Shown: in pieces, positions 1 to 5,817 of the stretch
How the letters are laid out: each line of letters starts with the position of its first letter
Position numbering within the stretch: the first letter of the stretch is position 1
Source: CAVRTJ01 sp964507185
GTDB taxonomy: Bacteria > Acidobacteriota > UBA4820 > DSQY01
Length of the DNA stretch: 6,108 nucleotides
Direction of reading: 5' to 3'
NCBI GenBank assembly: GCA_964507185.1
Contig: CAZDOY010000094.1
Span: 1 to 6,108, forward strand
Notes under the pieces: model-generated
What the model saw: only the letters and a program-made list of their open reading frames with translations
What the model was told of the DNA's origin: nothing
Databases searched by the model: none
Translations under genes and position numbers: made by a program

Positions 1-10
1 CCCCCCTCCC

Positions 11-39
11 TTGACTGTTCGCCCGTCCTGCTATATACT
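11..39 (+). promoter_or_regulatory. sigma70-type promoter for the secreted protein gene
   Basis: TTGACT at 11-16 matches the -35 consensus in five of six positions, and TATACT at 34-39 matches the -10 consensus in five of six, with an ideal 17-bp spacer. Transcription would begin near 46 and leave a leader of about 85 nt before the ATG at 132. No convincing riboswitch or attenuator fold was seen in that leader, although it contains a T7 run at 91-97. Confidence 0.75.
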
Positions 40-131
40 GAGCAAGACGCCTCGACGCAGGTAAGCGGAATAAACAGAGCGTTTAGGGCGTTTTTTTCAG
101 CGTACAAACGAAAGATGAGGAGGACCGTTTC

Positions 132-650
132 ATGAAGTTTCTTAGCACCACAAAGGCGGCGTTTGTCGCGGGGCTCATCCTGGTCACCGCGGTTGGTCTC
201 TGGGCCCAGGGCGCCAATCCCTTCGTGTCCAAGGCCCAGCAGTTCATCACCCTTCTTCAAAAGGGTGACTACAGCTCCGCCTACCAGGAGGTCGATTCGA
301 ACCTGGGCTTCAAGATCACGCCTGAAAAGCTGGGGGCCGTCTGGCAGAAGCTGACGGACAAGGCGGGTCCTCTGGTCAAGTTGAAGGAAACCAGCGTCCA
401 GCAGAAGAACGGCTACTACATCGTGACGCAGGTCGTGCTCTTCAAAAAGGGCAATGTGGACATCAAGATTGCCCTCGACAACATGATGAAGGTGGCGGAC
501 TTCGCCTATTCGAACCACGAGGCGCCCAAGTCCGGCGCAACCCAGGCCGCCGCGAAGACCGATGCGGGTGCAAAGCCCGAGGCTCAGCCTTCGGCACCCG
601 ATACGCAGGCGGCCGCCGTCGCGGCTCCTTCCGCCACGCCCAAGTCGTAA
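132..650 (+). CDS. exported DUF3887-like protein with Ala/Pro-rich tail
   Basis: This encodes a 172-aa protein predicted to leave the cytoplasm. Residues 1-25 look like a Sec signal peptide: Lys at positions 2 and 8, a hydrophobic core over residues 9-24, and a likely cleavage after Leu-Trp-Ala at residue 25. Residues about 30-126 resemble the small alpha+beta DUF3887-type domain seen in secreted bacterial proteins. The features behind this are an opening helix, a 'KGDY' turn followed by an alternating helix, a Leu/Trp-rich second helix ('LGAVWQKL') and a beta-rich second half. Residues about 128-172 are low-complexity Ala/Pro/Lys/Thr, probably disordered. The start is supported by GAGGAGG at 117-123, 8 nt before the ATG. 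It is monocistronic, between its own promoter and a terminator. The biochemical role is unknown. The domain assignment is by eye and could be another NTF2-like or uncharacterised family. Confidence 0.9.
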   Translation: MKFLSTTKAAFVAGLILVTAVGLWAQGANPFVSKAQQFITLLQKGDYSSAYQEVDSNLGFKITPEKLGAVWQKLTDKAGPLVKLKETSVQQKNGYYIVTQVVLFKKGNVDIKIALDNMMKVADFAYSNHEAPKSGATQAAAKTDAGAKPEAQPSAPDTQAAAVAAPSATPKS

Positions 651-673
651 CGGAAGACTGATTGTGATCTCCG

Positions 674-701
674 AAAGCCCCGCCACACGGCGGGGCTTTT
701 T
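674..701 (+). terminator. rho-independent terminator
   Basis: An 11-bp perfect stem (AAAGCCCCGCC at 674-684 with GGCGGGGCTTT at 689-699), a 4-nt ACAC loop and a T run at 697-701 lie 23 nt after the stop codon of the secreted protein gene. This separates that gene from the downstream operon. Confidence 0.93.
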
Positions 702-783
702 GTATGGGCAGCATGGGCGTGATCGAGTGAAGAGTCAGGAAGTGAAGGGGAATACCCTCCGATCCTGCACGGTAGCCCCACTT

Positions 784-830
784 TGCAGTCATTGCGAGGA
801 CCGCATCGAAGGGCATCTGCGAAGCAATCT
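784..830. repeat. dispersed CATTGCGAG...CGAAGCAATC element, copy 1
   Basis: This 47-bp unit aligns without gaps to 5966-6012, with 42 identical positions counted by eye. The outer ends carry inverted ATTGC (791-795) and GCAAT (824-828), so the unit is an imperfect palindrome. Elements of this appearance are familiar short intergenic repeats in many bacterial genomes. Assignment to a named family was not possible. Confidence 0.75.
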
Positions 831-851
831 TAAGCGCCTGCGGCGCGGTCA

Positions 852-893
852 GGGGGTAAAGGGAAAAGGGAAGTGGAATTTGGGATTTCGGAT
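852..893. repeat. purine-rich GGGAAAAGGG / TTTGGGATTTCGGAT tract
   Basis: This strongly purine-skewed stretch has two parts. The first (852-873) resembles the reverse complement of the pyrimidine repeat at 984-1008. The second (879-893) matches 5708-5722 with one mismatch. It looks like a degenerate copy of the same repeat pair seen elsewhere in the window, in the opposite orientation to 984-1048. Confidence 0.5.
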
Positions 894-904
894 GTATAAA
901 GCGT

Positions 905-946
905 CGAGGGACGAGCCGCTGTAGCGGCCGCCGCAGGCATCCCTCG
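905..946. repeat. TGTAGCGGCCG hairpin element, copy 1
   Basis: An outer stem CGAGGGA (905-911) with TCCCTCG (940-946) encloses a palindrome GCCGCT-GT-AGCGGC (915-928). The 11-bp core TGTAGCGGCCG at 920-930 is identical to 5749-5759 in the downstream intergenic region. The palindromic structure, intergenic position and second copy suggest a REP/MITE-like dispersed repeat. Confidence 0.5.
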
Positions 947-983
947 GCCGTATGCGGACATCTCCAATGTGTTTGTGCGGCTA

Positions 984-1008
984 CCCTCTAACCTTTTCCC
1001 TCTTCCTT
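984..1008. repeat. 25-bp pyrimidine repeat, copy 1
   Basis: This C/T-rich 25-mer, containing CCCTCTAACC and TTTTCCCTC, is identical over its whole length to 5923-5947 in the same orientation. It is one module of the repeat mosaic. Confidence 0.75.
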
Positions 1009-1025
1009 CAGACCTTCCTGCAAAG

Positions 1026-1048
1026 CCAAATCCCAATTCCCAAATTTC
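1026..1048 (-). repeat. 23-bp AATTGGGATTT-type repeat, inverted copy
   Basis: The reverse complement of 1026-1048 is identical over 23 bp to 5690-5712. On the plus strand it reads as C-rich AATCCCAATTCCC. The following bases, to about 1062, continue with further AATTTCCC units, so this is the end of a short low-complexity tract. Confidence 0.75.
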
Positions 1049-1062
1049 CCAATTTCCCTCCC

Positions 1063-1091
1063 TTCACCTCGCCCCCGGAACGGGTTACTAT
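1063..1091 (+). promoter_or_regulatory. candidate promoter for the aminotransferase operon
   Basis: TTCACC at 1063-1068 and TACTAT at 1086-1091 are separated by 17 bp. Each hexamer matches the sigma70 consensus at four of six positions. The site lies directly after the repeat block and about 40 nt before the aminotransferase ATG, which gives a sensible short leader. It is weaker than the promoter at 11-39 and unproven. Confidence 0.45.
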
Positions 1092-1132
1092 AGTGCCGTA
1101 CCGCCGAAAAATCCTGGAAGGAGGATGCCAGA

Positions 1133-2455
1133 ATGGCTGAGACACAGCGACGTCTCGCGGCAGCGGACACCCCCGATCTCGTGGTGCCCAAGGGCGCCCT
1201 GTCCGGGCTCGACGAGAGCCCCTCGACCATGATCAACATTCCCGGTTCGCGGATGTTCGAGATCCGCGACGCGCTGGCCGTTTACAGGCGCGACTGTCCC
1301 GACGGCGAGCAGTTCGACGCGAGCCAGGGCGACGGCGGCGCGAGCCTTCCCGGCGTGTCCGCCGAAATCTGGGACCGGGCCAACGACATCCAGAAGGCCC
1401 ACGGATCGGGCTACGACCAGCCCTTCGGGACGGCCGTCTTCCGCAAGGCCGTAGTCGAACGGTACTGGGGGCTGGACGAGGCCACCGGTTGGGGCCCGGA
1501 GAACGTGATCTGCTGCCAGGGCGGACGGGACGCGCTCATCAAGGCCTACGACGCCATGCAGTTTCTCGGCCACGGCCGGCGGGGAGATTTCGTCGTCACC
1601 TCGCGCGTGCCGTGGATCTCCTACAACTGGGGCCCCTACGCCGTCGGCGCCAACGTCATACTCGCACCCGGCCGGGAGGCCGACGCCTGGCAGCTCACAC
1701 CCGAGGGCGTGGCGGCCTGCGTCGAGTGGGCTTCGGGCATGGGCGGCCGGAAGGTGGCGGGGCTGGTGATCACCTCGCCGGACAATCCTACGGGGCGGAC
1801 CATCGCCATGGAGCGCCAGATCGAGATCGCCCGGGCGGCCTTCTCCGCCGGCGTCCCCTTCGTGCTCTTCGACTGGATCTACCACAGGGTCACGGACGAA
1901 GAGCCACACGACCTCAACCGGTTCCTCCTGGCTCTCGAGCCGGATGAGCGCGAGCGCTGCGTCATCCTTGACGGCCTGACCAAGTCCATGGGGGCGAGCA
2001 ACGTACGCAGCGCGCACCTGGTGACTTCCAAGAAGATGGTCAAGTTCATACAGAACCGCGCGTCGCACGGCGTCATCCCGTCCTTCCACAGCCAGGCCGT
2101 CGCCATGGCCGCCTACGAAATGGGCTTCGACAAGGCCGCGGCCAACATCATCGGACCCACCAACGCCAGCCGGAAGGTCCTGGGGGATTTCCTCCGGGAG
2201 AAGGGGCTCCGCAACATCCTGGGCAAGGGCTACTACGCCTTCATAGACCTCGGGGACTTCATGGACAGGGCCGGCATGAAGGACAGCGCGGCCATGGGCT
2301 CGTACCTGGCCGAGCGTTTCGGACTCGCCGTCGTGCCTGGCGTCTACTTCAGCGAATACGGCGCCCGCTGGATCCGTTTCTCCTATGCGCTCCCGCCCGA
2401 CAAGACGAGGCGGGCCGCGGAGCGCATGTGGAGCGCTCTGGAAGCGATCGGGTAA
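1133..2455 (+). CDS. PLP-dependent aminotransferase, class I/II (fold type I)
   Basis: A 440-aa cytosolic enzyme predicted to move an amino group between an amino acid and a 2-oxo acid or aldehyde. Fold-type I landmarks are present in order: a phosphate-cup segment QGGRDA (129-134), PDNPTG (216-221), the cofactor-ring Asp247 and Tyr250 in DWIY, Lys284 in DGLTKSMG as the Schiff-base lysine, Arg292 as a probable phosphate ligand, and Arg415 in WIRFSY as the probable substrate carboxylate Arg. The length is slightly above the usual 390-400 aa because of an N-terminal lead-in. AAGGAGG at 1118-1124, 8 nt before the ATG, supports the start. It is the first gene of an operon with a GCS2-M20 fusion 115 nt downstream and no terminator between. 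Its amino donor and acceptor cannot be read from sequence. The neighbouring ligase and hydrolase suggest an amidated or gamma-glutamyl substrate, but that is inference. Confidence 0.93.
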   Translation: MAETQRRLAAADTPDLVVPKGALSGLDESPSTMINIPGSRMFEIRDALAVYRRDCPDGEQFDASQGDGGASLPGVSAEIWDRANDIQKAHGSGYDQPFGTAVFRKAVVERYWGLDEATGWGPENVICCQGGRDALIKAYDAMQFLGHGRRGDFVVTSRVPWISYNWGPYAVGANVILAPGREADAWQLTPEGVAACVEWASGMGGRKVAGLVITSPDNPTGRTIAMERQIEIARAAFSAGVPFVLFDWIYHRVTDEEPHDLNRFLLALEPDERERCVILDGLTKSMGASNVRSAHLVTSKKMVKFIQNRASHGVIPSFHSQAVAMAAYEMGFDKAAANIIGPTNASRKVLGDFLREKGLRNILGKGYYAFIDLGDFMDRAGMKDSAAMGSYLAERFGLAVVPGVYFSEYGARWIRFSYALPPDKTRRAAERMWSALEAIG

Positions 2456-2553
2456 ACGGGAGGCCGGAAACCCCGCGAAGCCAGGGCGGCTGATTCGGCG
2501 GGCCCGGTCCCTGGGGACAAGCGCCGCAGGGATTCTCGTGAGTCGATCCCACC

Positions 2554-2558
2554 GGAGG
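2554..2558 (+). promoter_or_regulatory. ribosome binding site fixing the fusion gene start
   Basis: GGAGG at 2554-2558 lies 12 nt before the ATG at 2571. The open frame continues upstream to an ATG at 2385 inside the aminotransferase gene, but that extension is Arg-rich, unlike a folded domain. An in-frame GTG at 2538 with a weaker AGGG at 2528-2531 is the main alternative and would add 11 residues. Confidence 0.6.
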
Positions 2559-2570
2559 GCGCCTTTTGCG

Positions 2571-5429
2571 ATGAAAACCACCGACTGGTCCAAGTTCGGC
2601 GAAAAGGTCCGGCTGGCCGTGGAGGCCTCTCTGGACACGCACTACGGCGGGGGGCTCAGCGGCCTCGAGCTGGAATTCAACGTCCTGGACAGCGGCCTCA
2701 GGCCCGTGACGGTCGTCGGGTACGGCCCGAAGCGGCGCTCCTTCGCCGACTACCTCCTGGCGGAGCACATGAACGGCTGGGCCCGGGATCGCTGCCACCT
2801 GGAAGTGTTCCACTGGATGGTGGAAGTGGTGACCCGCCCCTACTACGGCGTCCACGGAACGGTTATGGAAGGCCGCATCCTGGAATCCGTGGTCCTGAAC
2901 GCGCTGGCCCGGACGGGACTCGCCTTCGGCGAGCGGTTCTTCCCCCTGCACGGCAACCTGCCCTGTCCCGTGGAACCCGGCGAGGACAGCATCCCCGACG
3001 GCTGGCCGCTGGCCAAAAAGAGGTACCTCGCCAGGTGCGCGGCGCTCTTCGGAGCCAAGCTCGCGACGGCCGGCATCCACACCAACCACTCCTATCCGGA
3101 GGCCCTGCTTTCCTGGGACTTCTTCCACCTGCCCCGTCACCGGCGCGAGGGCCGCACGCTCATCGACTTCCGCACCGACGCCGTGATCCGGGCGACGCGC
3201 CTGCTCAGGCCCTTCTGCCCGCTCTTCATCGCCGTCACCGCCTCGACCCCGCTCGCCTGGGAGAAGACTGGGAACGGCGCCGAAGTGGTCGTGACGGACA
3301 ACGACTCCAACCGACTCCTCACCTTCCCGAACCCGCCCGAACTGGACGTGCCCTACCTCTACGCCAGCCACCAGGACTACCTGCGCATCTCGTACGACCT
3401 GGTGAGGCGCGGCGTGCGTTTCGGCGCCAACAACTGGACGCCGGTCAGGGCCCGCTCGGACGTGGACCCCGTCAACCGCAACATCTTCGCCACGAGCGAA
3501 CAGCTGGCGGGTCTCTACCAGAAGGGGCTCTACAGGCCGGGCGGCGAGGCGAGCCTCGAGGAAGCCGAGAAGGCCCTCATGGTGGAAAACCTCTGCGCCC
3601 GGGTCGACCTGCCCATGAACCGGGTTGAGGTCCGCACCGACGAGGGCGGCGATTCCTTCGAGCTGGCGGCCGCCAAGGTGGCCTTCAAAGAACTCCTCAT
3701 GCTGAGGATTTACGCGGACGAGAGCTTCGGGGCGAACTACGCCTACGACGCGGACGACGTGGTCAGGGCGCGGCGGAACGAAGACGCGGCGGCGAGGCTG
3801 GGACTCCGCGCGGAGATCGAGGACCCGTTCTCCGGCGGCCGGATCGGCATGAGGGACTTCCTCAAGCGGACGCTCGCCGACCTCGGCCCCGTCACCGAGG
3901 CGCTGGGCTATGGAGACGTGCTTGCGCCGATCAAGGAGATGGCCGAAGGCGGGCCGAGCGAGGCCGAAACGGCCAGACGCTGGTTCGAAAAGCGCATCGG
4001 CGGAGAGGGGAAATCGCCGGAAGGCCGGCGCATCGTTCCGCCCGAGCTTATTCAGGAATGGATCGATGCGCGCACCGCCATCCTCCAGGCGGACCTGCGG
4101 CGGGCCGCTGAGGTGCAGAGGGGCCTCGGGGAGGAGGGCGCCAAGCTCGCCGAGTTGCTCGAAGGCTTCCGCCAGACCGGCGCGCGGGACCCCTCGGCGC
4201 CCCTGCGTCTCGACAGGCCGGAACCCGCCGCGGAGATCACCACGGCCCGCGACAGGCTCTCGGAGGTTCTGAACCTCGCCCAGTCCCTCTGCCGCATCCC
4301 CTCCGTGACCAACTGCCCGCGGGAGCGGCTGGACGAGGTCTGGCGGTGCGCGCGATACATAGCGGGATACCTGCGGGAGGCCGGGGCCGAAGTCCGGCTC
4401 TTCGAGGGCGGCAAATATCCCTCCGTCATGGCGGGCTTTCCCCGCGCCCTCACCGCACCCGTCACCATCGGCGGCCACTTCGACGTGGTGGAGCCCGACC
4501 CCAACGACACGCAGTTCGACGTCCGGATCGAGGGCGACTACCTCTGGGGCCGCGGAACCGCGGACATGAAGACCGTCGTGGCCAGCGACATGGTCTGGAT
4601 GAAGAACGCGATCGCCCAGGGGCCGCCCTACCCGCCCTTCAACCTGCTTTTCGTCGGCAACGAGGAAAACGGCGAGGCGGACGCCTACGGCACGCCCCAC
4701 GTGCTGAAGGAACTGCACCGGACGGCGGGCTGGACGCCGGAGTTCATGATCCTCGGCGAGCGGACGGGCGAGAAGGGTATCGAGCTGTTCGGGGACATCT
4801 GCGTGAGCAACCGCGGCGTCGTCAGGCTCACCTTCCTGGCCAGGGGAGAGAAGGCCCACACGGGGATGGCCGGCGTGCCCCGCGACATGACCGAACGGCT
4901 GATCGCAGCGCGAAAGGACATCCAGGCCATCCTCGCACGGCGCCTCACCCGGAAGGCTGCCGACGGCTGGGTGACCGGTGCGCGTTTCCCGTTCCTCAAC
5001 TGCGGCGAGGCAGGCGTCTACAACGTGACGCCCTCCGAGGGCAGGCTGGGCCTCGAGGTCCGGCCGATCCCCGAAGACGACGTCGACGCCCTGATGTACG
5101 CCTTGCAGGAGTACTGCCAGGCCGAGGAGCTGGAAATCGTCACGGACGTTCTGGAAGCCGGTGTGGCCTGCCCCAAAAACAACCCGCACCTCAAGCGCCT
5201 CCTGGAGGCTTCCAGGTCGGTGCAGGGCGGGACGCCGCGCACGTCGAAGAAACTCGCCGGGACCTCGGCCCGCTTCGCCCCGGGCGGCAACGCGGTCGTG
5301 TGGGGGCAGACGGGCATCGGCCCCCACAGCCGCCAGGAAAGGCATTACATTCCAAGCATCGAGCCGTACATGGACGTGCTCGAACGCTTCGCGCAGGTGG
5401 CCGCCCAGGCCCGGACCGGACGGAGATAA
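2571..5429 (+). CDS. GCS2-family ligase / M20 metallohydrolase fusion protein
   Basis: A 952-aa cytosolic two-domain protein. Residues about 25-475 resemble the glutamate-cysteine ligase family 2 (GCS2, carboxylate-amine ligase) fold, which forms an amide with ATP. The signs are GLELEF (31-36) with Glu33 and Glu35, Glu85 in MVEVVT, a His-rich IHTNHSYPE strand (169-177), NNW (287-289) and EVRTDEGG (353-360). Residues about 475-560 are a charged, helix-prone linker. Residues about 560-952 are a full-length M20 (ArgE/DapE/CPG2-type) hydrolase: His636-x-Asp638, GRGTADMK with bridging Asp665, the catalytic pair Glu698-Glu699, Glu730, lid-domain His763, and His919. All zinc and catalytic positions are present, so it should be active. 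It would cleave an amide, peptide or N-acyl amino acid. It lies between an aminotransferase and a small ferritin-like gene, 43 nt before the latter. The substrate is unknown, and the fusion itself is unusual. Confidence 0.92.
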   Translation: MKTTDWSKFGEKVRLAVEASLDTHYGGGLSGLELEFNVLDSGLRPVTVVGYGPKRRSFADYLLAEHMNGWARDRCHLEVFHWMVEVVTRPYYGVHGTVMEGRILESVVLNALARTGLAFGERFFPLHGNLPCPVEPGEDSIPDGWPLAKKRYLARCAALFGAKLATAGIHTNHSYPEALLSWDFFHLPRHRREGRTLIDFRTDAVIRATRLLRPFCPLFIAVTASTPLAWEKTGNGAEVVVTDNDSNRLLTFPNPPELDVPYLYASHQDYLRISYDLVRRGVRFGANNWTPVRARSDVDPVNRNIFATSEQLAGLYQKGLYRPGGEASLEEAEKALMVENLCARVDLPMNRVEVRTDEGGDSFELAAAKVAFKELLMLRIYADESFGANYAYDADDVVRARRNEDAAARLGLRAEIEDPFSGGRIGMRDFLKRTLADLGPVTEALGYGDVLAPIKEMAEGGPSEAETARRWFEKRIGGEGKSPEGRRIVPPELIQEWIDARTAILQADLRRAAEVQRGLGEEGAKLAELLEGFRQTGARDPSAPLRLDRPEPAAEITTARDRLSEVLNLAQSLCRIPSVTNCPRERLDEVWRCARYIAGYLREAGAEVRLFEGGKYPSVMAGFPRALTAPVTIGGHFDVVEPDPNDTQFDVRIEGDYLWGRGTADMKTVVASDMVWMKNAIAQGPPYPPFNLLFVGNEENGEADAYGTPHVLKELHRTAGWTPEFMILGERTGEKGIELFGDICVSNRGVVRLTFLARGEKAHTGMAGVPRDMTERLIAARKDIQAILARRLTRKAADGWVTGARFPFLNCGEAGVYNVTPSEGRLGLEVRPIPEDDVDALMYALQEYCQAEELEIVTDVLEAGVACPKNNPHLKRLLEASRSVQGGTPRTSKKLAGTSARFAPGGNAVVWGQTGIGPHSRQERHYIPSIEPYMDVLERFAQVAAQARTGRR

Positions 5430-5472
5430 GAACAAGGGAGAGGCCGGCCGCGTCGGGCCTCCGGAGGGGAAC

Positions 5473-5688
5473 ATGAACAAGGTAGAAAAACTCTTCGAAA
5501 TCTTTCAGGAGGCCGCCGAAGCCGAGCGCCAGGCCAGGTTGCGCTACGAGGAGGCAGCCAGCCTCTGCGAGGACCCGGACCTTAAGGAAGTCCTCCTCCG
5601 CTTCGCCGAGGACGAACTGAGGCACGAGCACGAGGTCACCGAGCGCTTTCGCGAGATGGCCGAAAAGTTCGGGGGGGGAGTGAACTGA
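5473..5688 (+). CDS. short two-helix ferritin/rubrerythrin-like protein
   Basis: A 71-aa acidic, highly charged, all-helical protein without a signal peptide. Helix 1 (about 3-32) carries Glu18 and Tyr25. A DPDL turn (34-37) leads to helix 2 (about 37-66) with Glu48-x-x-His51. This is one half of the di-iron Glu/Tyr/ExxH pattern of rubrerythrins and ferritin-like proteins, so a functional metal site would need dimerisation. From memory, the spacings (Glu to Glu 30, Tyr to Glu 23, DP to Glu 14) match encapsulated ferritins (EncFtn) better than classical rubrerythrin. No encapsulin gene is in view. GGAGG at 5463-5467, 5 nt before the ATG, supports the start. It is 43 nt after the fusion gene and probably cotranscribed. 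It ends in a G8 tract just before the stop. A non-metal scaffold or carrier role is possible, and iron binding is inferred. Confidence 0.85.
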   Translation: MNKVEKLFEIFQEAAEAERQARLRYEEAASLCEDPDLKEVLLRFAEDELRHEHEVTERFREMAEKFGGGVN

Positions 5689-5689
5689 A

Positions 5690-5712
5690 GAAATTTGGGA
5701 ATTGGGATTTGG
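5690..5712 (+). repeat. 23-bp AATTGGGATTT-type repeat, direct copy
   Basis: This is identical over 23 bp to the reverse complement of 1026-1048. It begins only 2 nt after the ferritin-like stop codon. The continuation to 5722 (GGGATTGCGGAT) also resembles 882-893. No transposase or target duplication is associated. Confidence 0.75.
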
Positions 5713-5748
5713 GATTGCGGATTTGAACCCCGGCAAAGTGCTTGCCTT

Positions 5749-5799
5749 TGTAGCGGCCGATCCCCATCGGCCGTCGGCCGGCTTCCGCCGGCCGCTACA
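5749..5799. repeat. TGTAGCGGCCG hairpin element, copy 2
   Basis: The unit is bounded by a perfect 10-bp inverted repeat, TGTAGCGGCC (5749-5758) and GGCCGCTACA (5790-5799). Inside it are two 8-bp hairpins: CGGCCGAT (5754-5761) with ATCGGCCG (5766-5773), and CGGCCGGC (5775-5782) with GCCGGCCG (5787-5794). The inner and outer stems share bases and so compete. It shares its first 11 bases with 920-930. Confidence 0.7.
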
Positions 5800-5817
5800 G
5801 GGCGCTTCGCGCCCTTT
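5800..5817 (+). terminator. possible weak terminator hairpin after the operon
   Basis: GGGCGC (5800-5805), a TTC loop and GCGCCC (5809-5814) form a 6-bp GC stem followed by only TTT. Together with the stable hairpins just upstream it could end transcription of the operon, but the T run is short and it may simply be part of the repeat element. Confidence 0.25.

Larger units (their letters stand above)
702..1117. other. gene-free, repeat-rich intergenic region
   Basis: No ORF here has a ribosome binding site or a recognisable product, and no tRNA or rRNA was seen. The stretch is made largely of short dispersed repeats, listed separately: a CATTGCGAG/CGAAGCAATC element, purine/pyrimidine-skewed GGGATTT and CCCTCTAACC tracts in both orientations, and a TGTAGCGGCCG hairpin element. 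The last part carries a candidate promoter for the aminotransferase operon. Confidence 0.7.

Noticed and set aside
562..924. A 120-aa plus-strand open frame spanning the terminator
   Set aside because: It overlaps the secreted protein gene out of frame, runs through a strong terminator and into dispersed repeats, and has no ribosome site or recognisable motif.
784..1062. Repeats considered as a CRISPR array
   Set aside because: The repeats are of several unrelated types, are not regularly spaced, and have no uniform spacers or nearby cas genes.
2385..2570. A 62-residue N-terminal extension of the fusion protein overlapping the aminotransferase
   Set aside because: The extension is Arg-, Gly- and Pro-rich with no family resemblance, and its ATG lies inside the preceding gene without a ribosome site. 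The ATG at 2571 has GGAGG upstream and begins a normal helix before the GCS2 motif.
1088..2638. A 516-aa open frame on the minus strand opposite the aminotransferase
   Set aside because: It is another codon-bias mirror ORF. The plus-strand frame carries complete PLP-enzyme motifs and a good ribosome site, and the antisense frame carries neither.
3980..4280. The fusion might really be two genes with a start in the linker
   Set aside because: The frame is open through the linker with no stop, and I see no strong Shine-Dalgarno plus start codon at the beginning of the M20 domain. The linker composition matches the rest of the gene. A wet-lab internal start cannot be fully excluded.
2349..5480. 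A 1043-aa open frame on the minus strand opposite the fusion gene
   Set aside because: It is an exact mirror of a well-supported gene with full catalytic motifs on the plus strand. Its translation is low in structure-forming patterns, has no recognisable motif or ribosome site, and is explained by the strong GC bias at third codon positions.
5724..5745. GAACCCCGG considered as part of a tRNA T-arm
   Set aside because: No cloverleaf, anticodon arm or acceptor stem could be assembled around it.
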